From DAOTVX01 sp034436015 (GTDB lineage: Bacteria; Chloroflexota; Anaerolineae; Anaerolineales; Villigracilaceae), in the NCBI GenBank assembly GCA_034436015.1, contig DAOTWG010000019.1:62001-126000 (forward strand): 64,000 bases of DNA. The letters run 5' to 3'. The position numbers and the translations under genes are program-made. The stretch's first letter is position 1. Every line of letters begins with the position of its first letter. The notes beneath the pieces are model-generated. The model worked only from the letters and a program-made list of their open reading frames with translations. It was not told the origin of the DNA and made no database searches. Positions 26,771 through 35,445 of this stretch are shown in pieces.

Positions 26771-27574
26771 ATGATTCCTTCCCATATCCAGTCCCTCATC
26801 CTCGACATGGATGGTGTTCTCTGGCGCGGCGACGCGCCGATCGGCGATTTGCCGGCCATCTTCGCGCATGTGCGGGCGCGCGGACTGCGTTTCGTCTTCG
26901 CTACGAACAACGGCTCAAGGACCCCGGAGCAATATGTGGCGCGGTTGGCCGCGTTCGGCGTGCAAGCAGAACCCTGGCAGGTGATCACATCCTCGTTGGC
27001 ACTGGCGGATATGCTGGCCAGGCAATTCGCTCCTTGCCAGGGGCGGCGCGTCTTCGCCGTTGGCGAGACAGGTCTGTTCGCCGCTTTGCAGGAAAAGGGT
27101 TTTCAGATTGTCTCCTTGGAAGAGGCAGAGCAGGCAGAAATTGTTGTTATGGGCATTGACCGCCAAATCAACTTTCGAAAGATGGTGGAGGCAACGTTGC
27201 TCGTCCGTCGCGGCGCGCCCTTCTACGCCACAAACCCGGATAAGACTTTTCCAACTCCCCGCGGTGAAATTCCTGGTGCCGGCGCGTGGATTTCTGTAGT
27301 AACCACCGCAAGCGGCATTGAGCCGATCTACGCGGGGAAACCAGCGCCGCACTTGCTCGAATTGGCGCGCCAGCGGCTCGGAACATCAAAGGAAGCTACT
27401 CTGGTGGTTGGCGACCGCCTAGAGACAGACATCGCCGCGGCACAGGCAGCCGACTTGCCGTGCGCTCTTGTCCTAAGCGGGGTCAGCAGACGCGCACAGG
27501 CGGCGGTCTGGAATCCGCCGCCTGATTTGATTGCGGAGGACCTGAGCACCCTCCTCGCCGTTCACGCCGGCTAG
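26771..27574 (+). CDS. HAD-superfamily phosphatase (NagD-like, subfamily IIA)
   Basis: 267-residue hydrolase with the HAD motifs: LDMDGVLWRG (Asp12 nucleophile, Asp14 acid), FATNNGSRT, and Lys in YAGKPAPHLLE with VGDRLETDIAAAQAADL for magnesium binding. The cap insertion between motifs II and III is of the NagD / 4-nitrophenylphosphatase / phosphoglycolate-phosphatase type. The substrate cannot be assigned from sequence. The gene starts 76 bases after clpP and converges on the GH3 gene with a 26-base gap. Confidence 0.9.
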   Translation: MIPSHIQSLILDMDGVLWRGDAPIGDLPAIFAHVRARGLRFVFATNNGSRTPEQYVARLAAFGVQAEPWQVITSSLALADMLARQFAPCQGRRVFAVGETGLFAALQEKGFQIVSLEEAEQAEIVVMGIDRQINFRKMVEATLLVRRGAPFYATNPDKTFPTPRGEIPGAGAWISVVTTASGIEPIYAGKPAPHLLELARQRLGTSKEATLVVGDRLETDIAAAQAADLPCALVLSGVSRRAQAAVWNPPPDLIAEDLSTLLAVHAG

Positions 27575-27600
27575 AGACGGGGCAGCTCAGGCACCGAGGG

Positions 27601-30027
27601 TTATCCTGTCAGCATGAAACTCCCCCTCAGGCGAATATCGCGCGAAGATGATCCAATCAGCACGTCAAACTTTCCTTCCTCGGCCACCCAGGATTTGCCA
27701 TAGGGATTGTAGAAGGAAAGGACACGCTCCTCCAGGGTAAACGTCACTTCTGTGCTTTGCCCCGGCTTCAATTCCACCTTCGCGAAGGCTTTCAACTCCT
27801 TTGGCGGACGAGGCACAGACGCTGTTTCATCAGCAACATACAATTGCACCACCTCCTTGCCCGCTACCGCGCCGGTATTCTTGACTTTCAACGAGACAAC
27901 CACCGGCTGGCCTTTTTTCACTCTCTTGGGCACCCGCAGATCGCTATACTGAAACGTAGTGTATGACAGGCCATGCCCAAAGGGGAACAACGGCTCTACC
28001 TGAGCATGATCGAAATAACGATACCCGACAAAAATCCCCTCGCCATAGTTGACCTCACGACAGCCCGGATAGGGCCGGTTGAGGTAGGCAGGACTATCCT
28101 GCAAACGGCGAGGAAAGGTCACCGGCAACTTCCCCGACGGATTCACTTTGCCCAACAGGACGCGGGCAACCGCGTTGCCATTCTCTTGGCCGGGATAGTA
28201 GGCCAGCAGAATCGCCGCGACCTTATCCGCCCAGGGCATGGTTACCGGCGCACCGACGTTCAACACGACCACCGTCTTGGGGTTAACCGCCGCGACCGCT
28301 TCGATTAAGGCGTTCTGTCCGCCGAGCAGATCCATGTGCGGACGATCAACGCCCTCGCTCTCATACCCCTCCGGATAACCCGCGAAGATCAGCGCCACAT
28401 CGCACCTTCGCGCCAGTTCCACGGCCTGCTCCAGACGCCGGTCCTCCCCTGCAGGAAACACTTGACCCAACCCCAGCCGATAAGCGATAATTTCTTCTTC
28501 CTCGCGCCGCACATACTCCAGTCGCAACCCATGCGCGCCGGCACGCAACAGGCGTTCTGCCTTTGCCGGACTTCCCTGGCCTGCTTCGCTCTCCAGAATC
28601 AGCCTATCATCCAAGTAAAGGCGCACATGCCCGGCATGGCGAAGGACAAAGCGGTACAGCCCATCCTGCGGCAAAGTCAGCGTACCACTCCAGCGCGCAG
28701 CCAGCGGTTTCCAAGCCTCGGCAGACCAGTTCACGTGATGCCAGAATTCCGGTCTCGTGTCCTCGCGTGTCGCGAGTGGCTCGCCTTGGAAATCTGGCGT
28801 AGCGAAAAATTCCGCCTTCAGCCCCTTCCCTCCTAACCAAGATAAGGGGACATCGAATGGTTCGTCATAGTTGTCGCAGCCGCGTTCGTGTACCAGGCGC
28901 ACCTGCTTCCCAACCATGTTCTGCAACGCCTCGAGTGGACTGATGCGGTAGGGAGGCTCAACCCGCGAACTTCCGCCGCCTTCAATAACCGCCTCCGCCG
29001 CATTCGGGCCAAGCACGGCGATGGAACGCACGTTATCTGCCAACGGAAGCACCTCGCCCTCGTTCTTGAGCAAGGTGATGGCCTCTTCGGCCAGTTCGCG
29101 CGCCAATCGTTGGTGCGCCGGTGTATTGACCGCGCCTTTAGCGACCTTCCCATCCATACGGCCGGAAAGGAAAACCAGCCGCAGGACGCGTCGCGCAGCG
29201 TCGTCAATCAACGATGGATCAATCTGCCAGTTCGCTACGGCCTCACCGACCAGACGCAGGTACTTGGCAGGCCCAGGCATTTCCAGATCAAGCCCGGCAG
29301 CCACCGCCTGAAATCCATTATGCGTCGCTCCCCAATCCGAAATAAGCGCTCCTTGGAATCCCCATTCTTCCTTCAGAATCTCTCGAAGCAAATGCGCATG
29401 TTCGCTGGCATACACACCATTCACGCGATTGTACGAACACATCACCGTCCAGGGTTGCGCTTCCTTAACCGCCATCTCGAACTGCGCCAGGTAGATTTCG
29501 CGCAAAGTGCGTTCATCCACATTCGAACTGGCGCGGAAACGCTCCTCTTCGTAATTGTTCACCGCGTAGTGCTTAAGCGAGGCGCCCACGCCGCGACTTT
29601 GCAAGCCGCGAATATAGGCCACAGCGATGCGTCCGGCCAGGTAGGGATCCTCGGAGAACGACTCGAAGCTACGTCCGGCTAGGGGGTAGCGGATGATGTT
29701 CACACACGGGCCCAGTAAAATATCACAACCCATCCCGCGCGTTTCCTCCGCCAACGCCTGCCCAACCCGTTCGATCAAATCCGTATTCCAAGAGGCGGCC
29801 ATCGAGATTCCACTCGGGAAAGCGGTAGCCGGCCCACTCTGGCGACCAACTTCCGGATTTGCCGCTCGCACCCCATGGGGACCATCGGTCATTACTACGG
29901 AGGGAATGCCCAACCGCTCTATCGGCGTTGTATGCCAAATGTCCTTCCCGGCCAGCAACGAAGCCTTTTCTGCCAGAGTCATTTGAGCGAGAAGTGCATC
30001 CAGGCGAGTCTCAAGATCCTTCCTCAT
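27601..30027 (-). CDS. Beta-glucosidase, glycoside hydrolase family 3 with PA14 insertion
   Basis: 808-residue GH3 enzyme that releases terminal beta-linked sugars. The N-terminal TIM barrel shows MTDGPHGVR, KHYAVNNYEEERF and the nucleophile Asp231 in LISDWGATHNG. The alpha/beta sandwich carries the second active-site portion (FAGYPEGYESEGVDR). A PA14 carbohydrate-binding domain (KGLKAEFFATPDFQGEPLA onward, about residues 395-515) is inserted, as in cellobiose- or glucan-acting members. A fibronectin-III-like domain ends the protein. No signal peptide is present, so it acts in the cytoplasm. The ATG at 30027 follows AGGAG; the upstream 21 codons lack a site. It is divergent from bcp. Confidence 0.93.
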   Translation of the reverse strand: MRKDLETRLDALLAQMTLAEKASLLAGKDIWHTTPIERLGIPSVVMTDGPHGVRAANPEVGRQSGPATAFPSGISMAASWNTDLIERVGQALAEETRGMGCDILLGPCVNIIRYPLAGRSFESFSEDPYLAGRIAVAYIRGLQSRGVGASLKHYAVNNYEEERFRASSNVDERTLREIYLAQFEMAVKEAQPWTVMCSYNRVNGVYASEHAHLLREILKEEWGFQGALISDWGATHNGFQAVAAGLDLEMPGPAKYLRLVGEAVANWQIDPSLIDDAARRVLRLVFLSGRMDGKVAKGAVNTPAHQRLARELAEEAITLLKNEGEVLPLADNVRSIAVLGPNAAEAVIEGGGSSRVEPPYRISPLEALQNMVGKQVRLVHERGCDNYDEPFDVPLSWLGGKGLKAEFFATPDFQGEPLATREDTRPEFWHHVNWSAEAWKPLAARWSGTLTLPQDGLYRFVLRHAGHVRLYLDDRLILESEAGQGSPAKAERLLRAGAHGLRLEYVRREEEEIIAYRLGLGQVFPAGEDRRLEQAVELARRCDVALIFAGYPEGYESEGVDRPHMDLLGGQNALIEAVAAVNPKTVVVLNVGAPVTMPWADKVAAILLAYYPGQENGNAVARVLLGKVNPSGKLPVTFPRRLQDSPAYLNRPYPGCREVNYGEGIFVGYRYFDHAQVEPLFPFGHGLSYTTFQYSDLRVPKRVKKGQPVVVSLKVKNTGAVAGKEVVQLYVADETASVPRPPKELKAFAKVELKPGQSTEVTFTLEERVLSFYNPYGKSWVAEEGKFDVLIGSSSRDIRLRGSFMLTG

Positions 30028-30219
30028 AGTCGCTGCTCCTAACGTTGTGATGGAATACAAAAGCGGATTCGCGCAAGGTGCGCATCCCAAGCTTAGCCTA
30101 ATTGTACTGTAGAAAATTGTCCGATAAAAAATGGCCTCTTTTCATCCTTGTAAACTCGAGATGGTAGTGATAGAATAATTATGATATTTTTCATCAAAAT
30201 TAGCAAAAAGGAGAGGTCT

Positions 30220-30687
30220 ATGCCCCTTCCTTCTGGAACCTTCGCTCCCGATTTTATCCTGCCGGATGAAAATGGCGTTCTGCGTCGTCTCTCGGAATTT
30301 CGCGGCCGGCCACTGGTTCTTTATTTTTATCCCAAAGACGATACGCCCGGTTGTACAGCAGAGGCCTGCCGTTTCCGCGATGATTATGCCGAGTACCTCC
30401 AGGCCGGCGTCCTCGTGCTTGGCGTCAGTCCCGATTCGCCCGCCTCTCATGCCCGATTCAAACAGAAACATCGTTTGCCCTTTTCGCTCCTGGCCGATGA
30501 AGACCATAAGGTCTGCGAACAATACGGCGTGTGGGGCAAGAAGCAGTTTATGGGACGAAACTATGAAGGCGTTCTGCGTACAACCTTTGTGATCGATCGT
30601 CAGGGGCAGATCGTCAAAGTCTTCGAAAACGTCCGGCCTGCCGAGCATAGCGCCGAGGTTTTGACTGCCATACGTGAGCTGACCTGA
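30220..30687 (+). CDS. bcp: Thioredoxin-dependent peroxiredoxin, Bcp/PrxQ type
   Basis: 155-residue thiol peroxidase that reduces hydrogen peroxide and organic hydroperoxides. Cys45 in YPKDDTPGCTAEAC is the peroxidatic cysteine. Cys50, five residues on, is the resolving cysteine typical of Bcp/PrxQ. The C-terminal GVLRTTFVIDRQGQIVKVF is also family-typical. The start at 30220 follows AAGGAGAGG; an upstream in-frame ATG at 30181 has no such site. It is a single-gene unit. Confidence 0.95.
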   Translation: MPLPSGTFAPDFILPDENGVLRRLSEFRGRPLVLYFYPKDDTPGCTAEACRFRDDYAEYLQAGVLVLGVSPDSPASHARFKQKHRLPFSLLADEDHKVCEQYGVWGKKQFMGRNYEGVLRTTFVIDRQGQIVKVFENVRPAEHSAEVLTAIRELT

Positions 30688-30689
30688 GC

Positions 30690-31080
30690 GAAGCGGAAAG
30701 CGTTTATCGCGCGAGTGCGCAGCGGTGAACAACGCAAACCGCCTCTATACTCTTTACCCATCTTAGATTGCGGTAGCGCTTTCGCCGACAACGCGGCAGT
30801 GGATATTGGCCCATAACATACGATCTGCTTCCCCTCCGCCCGATCAATGCGCAGGAACTCTTCGATCGAATGCACTGCCATAAAAGTCGGTGCGGTCATT
30901 CATGAACAAGCAGTATTCCGGGTAAAGATGCTAGGGAGAGAGAGCCGCCCCAATTATAGCTGTCGTCTCGATTCTGCGGAGACGATTTCTTTGAACCGGC
31001 TTCGTTAGCGCCCCCGCCGGGAATTTCTCTGCCTCGCTTTCCACCTGCTGACGGAATACATGTTTTAGGAAAACGTTTTT
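30690..31080 (-). pseudogene. Decayed copy of the C-terminus of the adjacent membrane protein
   Basis: Minus-strand sequence here parallels the C-terminal coding part of the intact gene next to it. FRQQVESEAEKFPAGAL matches FRQQTESEEEKFPARAL. Conserved nucleotide blocks include TATTCCGGGTAAAGATGC (30,914 versus 31,436) and GCAGGAACTCTTCGAT versus GTAGGAACTCTTCGAT. The matching pieces fall in several frames with stops, no start codon is present, and the part before about 31,080 is lost. Similarity fades towards 30,700. Confidence 0.75.
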
Positions 31081-31209
31081 CCACAACGGCATCGGATCAC
31101 AAGCAACCTTGCGGTGTCTGCCCATGCGTTCTCCTCGCTTCCACCATCCCCCACACTCTCAGGACCAAGATGCGCCCGCGAGGCATGAGCGACGGCGACC
31201 AACTGCGCT

Positions 31210-32649
31210 TCAGCGCCGAATGAAAATCACGGCCTGTTCATCGCCGTATGCTCGCGCCCAAGAATCGGACTGCTGGAGAACTTTGGCCAACGGCGCGGAT
31301 GGCTGAATCAACACCGTGTTGACTCCATACCGTTCGAGGCCCGCCTCCCACCCCTTCTCCGCCCGATAAATGCGTAGGAACTCTTCGATGAACTCGTCGC
31401 CGTAAAGGTCAGCGCGGCCATCAATAAATACGCGGTATTCCGGGTAAAGATGCCAGAGAAGATAGCCACCCCAATCGTAGGTATTGTACAGATTTGGTGG
31501 AGGACGATTCTCTCGGAACCAAGCCAGCGCCCGCGCCGGGAATTTCTCTTCCTCGCTTTCCGTCTGCTGACGGAACACACTCAGAGAACGACCCAGCGCG
31601 GCGAGGAGAAGAAGACCTGCCAGAGCGATGTGGTAAGCCTTCCAACGCAAGCGTGGCGGCTCCTCCACAGGCAAAGCAGGCAGATACTTCCCAAGTATGG
31701 TCTCACACGCCGCTCCGAGCACCGGCACAGCAGCCAGCACAAAAAATGGGACATGGCGACCGGAACGCAAGGTGGCATAGCAGAAAAAGGCAAGCAGCGC
31801 AGCGTTCGCAAGGGAAACGCGTGGCCGCGCAAAAAAGGCTGCCAATAAGAGAACAACCAACAAAACCGCCAGAGGTTGCCAATGCGCAAGATGAAAATCG
31901 GGCGAAAACCACTCCTGAATGTACCTCTGCATGGTTGGACTACCCAACGTCTCGAAGGGATAGCGGTATAGGCGCAACCCGTTCGGATTCGCCATCACAG
32001 CCGCCGTTGACAGAAGAAGAGCAACGCCTAAGGGAACGACCTGACCGGGTGCGCCAGACGAGGCTCTTTCCCGTTTACGCCATTGCTCGAATGTGGCCTC
32101 CAAACCAAAAGCCCCCAAAAGAAGCAGACCTACAGCATAGCCGCCATGCAGGTTCACCCACAGAAGCATCAGCAAAGGAAGCGGCATTAACCAGCGCGAG
32201 AAACCCTCGCGCCGATAGCGCTCCAGCAGATACCAGTACAAACCGCTCAGGAAGAATGTAAACATCTGCGGCCGGGCGCCAAGTACCGGCGCGGTCGCCA
32301 GAAAACCCAAGACAAGAGAAAAACCAGCCAGATACGGTTTCCCCTCCGTTCGCAGGTAAAGCACCGCAAAGGTCGCCGTGACCAAGCCGGCGAAGAACAA
32401 GATGAGCAAAGGCAATCCTCCCAAGCGGTAAAGCCCGTACATCAACCATTCCGAAAGCCATTCGTGCGCAATCCATTCCTGGCCGGCTTTCGTGAAAGAG
32501 AAAATATCCTGATACAGGATAACACGATGTTCCACCATCCACCGGCCAGCGCGTAGATGCCACCAGAAATCCGGATCGGCCACAGGACGCAAGGCCATGG
32601 TCAGCACGCCGACAAACAGAGCGAAGACGAACCATTGGCGTCGTATCAT
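31210..32649 (-). CDS. Polytopic membrane protein, GT-C-like
   Basis: 479-residue integral membrane protein with about ten hydrophobic segments. After the first segment comes DPDFWWHLRAGRWMVEHR, and then DIFSFTKAGQEWIAHEWLSEW, an acidic extracytoplasmic loop like those of lipid-phosphosugar glycosyltransferases. The soluble C-terminal ~120 residues contain NTYDWGGYLLWHLYPEYRVFID. The function is a guess; the family is common and usually unnamed. The ATG at 32649 is preferred over the TTG at 32679, though neither has a strong ribosome site. A truncated, decayed duplicate of its 3-prime end lies immediately downstream. Confidence 0.8.
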   Translation of the reverse strand: MIRRQWFVFALFVGVLTMALRPVADPDFWWHLRAGRWMVEHRVILYQDIFSFTKAGQEWIAHEWLSEWLMYGLYRLGGLPLLILFFAGLVTATFAVLYLRTEGKPYLAGFSLVLGFLATAPVLGARPQMFTFFLSGLYWYLLERYRREGFSRWLMPLPLLMLLWVNLHGGYAVGLLLLGAFGLEATFEQWRKRERASSGAPGQVVPLGVALLLSTAAVMANPNGLRLYRYPFETLGSPTMQRYIQEWFSPDFHLAHWQPLAVLLVVLLLAAFFARPRVSLANAALLAFFCYATLRSGRHVPFFVLAAVPVLGAACETILGKYLPALPVEEPPRLRWKAYHIALAGLLLLAALGRSLSVFRQQTESEEEKFPARALAWFRENRPPPNLYNTYDWGGYLLWHLYPEYRVFIDGRADLYGDEFIEEFLRIYRAEKGWEAGLERYGVNTVLIQPSAPLAKVLQQSDSWARAYGDEQAVIFIRR

Positions 32650-32691
32650 GTGATTTTTAGATAGGTAAGGGATATCCAACCGTGAAGAAAG

Positions 32692-32722
32692 GCAAAAGGG
32701 CTGCTCCGATCAAGCCAGCCCT
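32692..32722 (-). terminator. Terminator of tRNA-Ser
   Basis: On the minus strand AGGGCTG pairs with CAGCCCT around a 12-base loop, followed by TTTTGCC, starting 8 bases after the tRNA 3-prime end. Confidence 0.75.
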
Positions 32723-32729
32723 AGGGCAG

Positions 32730-32817
32730 CGGAGAGGGTGGGATTCGAACCCACGGTGGCCACAAGGACCACAACGGTTTTCGAGACCGTCCCATTCAAC
32801 CACTCTGGCACCTCTCC
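32730..32817 (-). tRNA. tRNA-Ser (anticodon CGA)
   Basis: Acceptor arms GGAGAGG / CCTCTCC, anticodon stem ACGGT/ACCGT with loop CTCGAAA, a long class II variable arm (TTGTGGTCCTTGTGGCCACC), and T loop TTCGAAT. CCA is not encoded. Confidence 0.95.
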
Positions 32818-33413
32818 GTAGCGAAAAACTCCCGTCGTGCCGTAACGTGTGCCGAATTATACCACCATCGCTGCCCCACGAAGCCAGCCCCGATGCTATC
32901 TCGGCCTCCAGGGCTAAAGACAGTGAAAGCATCGCGACGGAAGCGCCACGATGGAAAATAGGGAGAATGACCGATGGTAAACATAGCAACGCAGGACTTT
33001 AGCAAAGAACGCAGCTTCGCGAACGCGTCTCGCGCGCACGAACGCGATCATCGAATGTGCGTCGGATAACCGAATATGTCGCCTCCGACTTCCAACGTTG
33101 TTTGTTATCCATGGAGACTATCCGGCCGGCGGTGGAGACAAAATCAGCGCGGGATTCACACTTCGGAGCAAGCAGTACGCTCTGACGCCGGACAAGGGGA
33201 TCACGTTGAGCGGTGAGGCCAAAGTAGTGTCAAAACGCGAGCGAACGACAACCAGGCTCGGCGATCTTGCGTCGTTCGTGTCTTAAGAACGCCAACAGGC
33301 TCGCTTGCGCCTGACCGAAAAAGACGTTGCCGCCTTACCGACGCATACCTTGTCATAGACGAAAAAGGCCTAGCGCCTGAGGCGTTCACGATGCCCCCTG
33401 ATAGCATTTGCCA
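32818..33413. other. Gene-poor stretch between two tRNAs
   Basis: About 600 bases with no convincing gene. A TATAAT on the minus strand at 32856-32861 may be the -10 box of tRNA-Ser but lacks a good -35. A plus-strand open stretch at 33,098-33,286 (contains GDYPAGGGDKISAGF) has only a TTG start and no ribosome site; it could be a gene remnant but I do not recognise it. A short GC hairpin with CTTTTTC near 33,360-33,385 may end tRNA-Lys. Confidence 0.4.
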
Positions 33414-33487
33414 TGACCGACCGGGGACTCGAACCCCGAACCAACTGATTAAGAGTCAGCTGCTCTACCGAATTGAGCTAGTCGGCC
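33414..33487 (-). tRNA. tRNA-Lys (anticodon CTT)
   Basis: Acceptor arms GGCCGAC / GTCGGTC, D arm GCTC/GAGC, anticodon loop CTCTTAA giving CTT, T arm CGGGG-TTCGAGT-CCCCG. A good promoter precedes it. Confidence 0.95.
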
Positions 33488-33505
33488 TCGCGTGACGCAG
33501 GCGAA

Positions 33506-33533
33506 ATTATACCCGAAAGAACGCCGCTGTCAA
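33506..33533 (-). promoter_or_regulatory. Promoter of tRNA-Lys
   Basis: Perfect TTGACA and TATAAT on the minus strand with a 16-base spacer, 18 bases before the tRNA 5-prime end. Confidence 0.8.
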
Positions 33534-33556
33534 CGCTCGCCTATGTTTGCCTTTGC

Positions 33557-34714
33557 TCAAGGGGCTCCACTTCCATAGAGCGATGGGTCGGTTGGCGTGC
33601 GTCCCGAAGGATCATGGACATAGACCCAATCGCCCACTTCGGCCCAGTCAAACAGCCAGTGCGCGTCACCGGGCGAAAGATTGACGCACCCATGCGAGGT
33701 AGGATAGCCAAAGAAGGCATGCCAGTACGCGCCGTGCAACGCTCGCTCTTCATCGAAATACATCGTCCAGGGCACATCTTCGAGATAATAGAAATCCGAA
33801 CGATCTGCGGCAAACGCGCCGCGCATGGTCTCTGCCTCTTTCTTCTGGTAAACCTGAAAAAGGCCCGGACGCGTCCAGTAAGGTTCGATGCCACTCGAGA
33901 CCAGAGTAGCAAACACTAAACGCCGATCCTCATAAACGGTCAAAGTCTGCTCTGCTAAATCCACTTCGATCCAACGATGCGTTGTTATTCCTTCGGGAGG
34001 CTCGCGACGCGGCAGGACCACAGCAACAAGACGATCTTCGATCCATTCCTCCGGCCCAATGAGCACCCAAACGATGCCGTCCCTCTCCTGGGTAGTGTAG
34101 ACTTGCACCACATTGAAGCGATAGTAGGTCCTACCTGTCAGCGGAGCATGGAAAGCAGGGGCCGCGCGGCTCTTGGCCTCCCCTAGCACCCAGCCAAATC
34201 CGTTAAGAGGCGTGGAACTGAACAGCAACCCCTGGAAGGGCATCGGCAAACCCACGGCTGAGCCTGCGCCGCCTCGAATCCAGAGACCATTGCGTAGACG
34301 ATAGAATACCCCGGCGGCAGTATCGAACCGTTCCTGATACGAGAAATACTTCCGCCCTATTCCCAGCGATTGGCCAGAGATGCCCCCTGCCATCGCCTCC
34401 TCCAGAGAGGAGAAGAGATAAACAATCGCCTCATCCGCAGCGCGATAGTAGCGATAGGGAACGTTGTTCAGACTAACATCCGGAGAATAGGCCGGCAGAG
34501 CGTGCAAAGGATAAGGGATTCCCTGTTGCGCCCATTCTTGTAACGTCTGCGAGGGGCCCAGCGGTAAACAGTCAGAGGGAGCACGCGCGTAGACTCCCGG
34601 CGGGCAGAGCACCGAGCCGGATGCCGGCTCAAGGGATGCAGCTCCCGGAAAGGAGGCCAGGTCAAATGCCGACAGGCCGAACAGGACGCCTAGGGTGATC
34701 CAGTACACTCGCAT
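33557..34714 (-). CDS. Secreted L,D-transpeptidase (YkuD domain)
   Basis: 385-residue protein starting MRVYWITLGVLFGLSAFDLASFPG, an export signal. A mid-protein region of unknown fold precedes the C-terminal YkuD domain. It begins near HRWIEVDLAEQTLTVYED and carries the active-site signature HGAYWHAFFGYPTSHGCVNL with catalytic Cys343. Such enzymes make 3-3 peptidoglycan cross-links or anchor wall polymers outside the membrane. The ATG about 34714 has no ribosome site, but TATAAT lies about 11-16 bases upstream on the same strand, so a leaderless or very short-leader transcript is possible. An upstream open extension of 53 codons lacks protein character. Confidence 0.92.
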   Translation of the reverse strand: MRVYWITLGVLFGLSAFDLASFPGAASLEPASGSVLCPPGVYARAPSDCLPLGPSQTLQEWAQQGIPYPLHALPAYSPDVSLNNVPYRYYRAADEAIVYLFSSLEEAMAGGISGQSLGIGRKYFSYQERFDTAAGVFYRLRNGLWIRGGAGSAVGLPMPFQGLLFSSTPLNGFGWVLGEAKSRAAPAFHAPLTGRTYYRFNVVQVYTTQERDGIVWVLIGPEEWIEDRLVAVVLPRREPPEGITTHRWIEVDLAEQTLTVYEDRRLVFATLVSSGIEPYWTRPGLFQVYQKKEAETMRGAFAADRSDFYYLEDVPWTMYFDEERALHGAYWHAFFGYPTSHGCVNLSPGDAHWLFDWAEVGDWVYVHDPSGRTPTDPSLYGSGAP

Positions 34715-35020
34715 CGGTATGATTATAACCGTAATCCCATCCCCTATTGACCTGGGCGTGAAACAACGATCCTTATCCTTTGCATTGCCGGCAGGCAATT
34801 TTAAGAGGCGCAAACCTGTTCCCACTCCTGGCTCGAAAACAGGCAACAGGGAAGAGAAGAACCTCCCTCGCAAGATTGCACAGACTTTCGAATAATCACA
34901 TCCTCGCGTAACTGTTCCGCACTTGTTGGAGATAGGGAAGGAAGCGCACTTCCTCTCCCTTTAGTCCGTATGTTTGACCGTTTTTGGGACGATAGCCTCG
35001 GAACAAGCACTGCGTCCTCC

Positions 35021-35049
35021 TTGACAAAGTCGTCTATATCTGATATAAG
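35021..35049 (+). promoter_or_regulatory. Promoter of the trp operon
   Basis: TTGACA and TATAAG separated by 17 bases, just upstream of the Trp T-box leader. Confidence 0.82.
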
Positions 35050-35055
35050 CAAATT

Positions 35056-35413
35056 GCAACATTCTGGGATACGAAAGGCTGTGAAGAGAAAGAGTAAGCG
35101 TTGAAACGATGGTACAGAGAGCCGGGGCAAGGTGAAAGCCCGGCCCAGACGCCAACGCTGAATGGTTCTCGGAGCCGCAGGGCGAAAGGGAACAACTGAT
35201 TAGCCCGCGCCGGAGTTGCCACCGTTATCAAGGCAAAGGGTATCGTCGGGGAACCTATCCTCACGCTTCGACTGTACCCGCAATGAGTGAGGCTGGCTTT
35301 CTTTTCCCGTCGTCTGACCGACGGGTTTTTGTTTCCTAGCTAATGGACGCCGGCCTAACCAGGGTGGCACCACGGGAATCTCCTCTCGTCCCTCGGATGA
35401 GAGGAGATTCTTT
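35056..35413 (+). promoter_or_regulatory. T-box riboswitch leader of the trp operon (Trp specifier)
   Basis: The specifier codon TGG at 35163-35165 lies in CTGAATGGTTCTCGGAG. The T-box AGGGTGGCACCACGGG is at 35361-35376. It is followed by a 12-bp terminator stem (GAATCTCCTCTC / GAGAGGAGATTC) and TTTGTT. A further hairpin CCCGTCG-TCTGAC-CGACGGG with five Ts lies at about 35309-35333; it is probably stem III but is terminator-shaped itself. Uncharged tRNA-Trp should turn the operon on. Confidence 0.9.
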
Positions 35414-35445
35414 GTTAAGCGCGTTGATAAAGTACGGAGGTGTGT

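Noticed and set aside
33098..33286. Short plus-strand frame between tRNA-Ser and tRNA-Lys.
   Set aside because: It has only a TTG start, no ribosome site and no recognised family. Mentioned in the intergenic entry as a possible remnant but not called as a gene.
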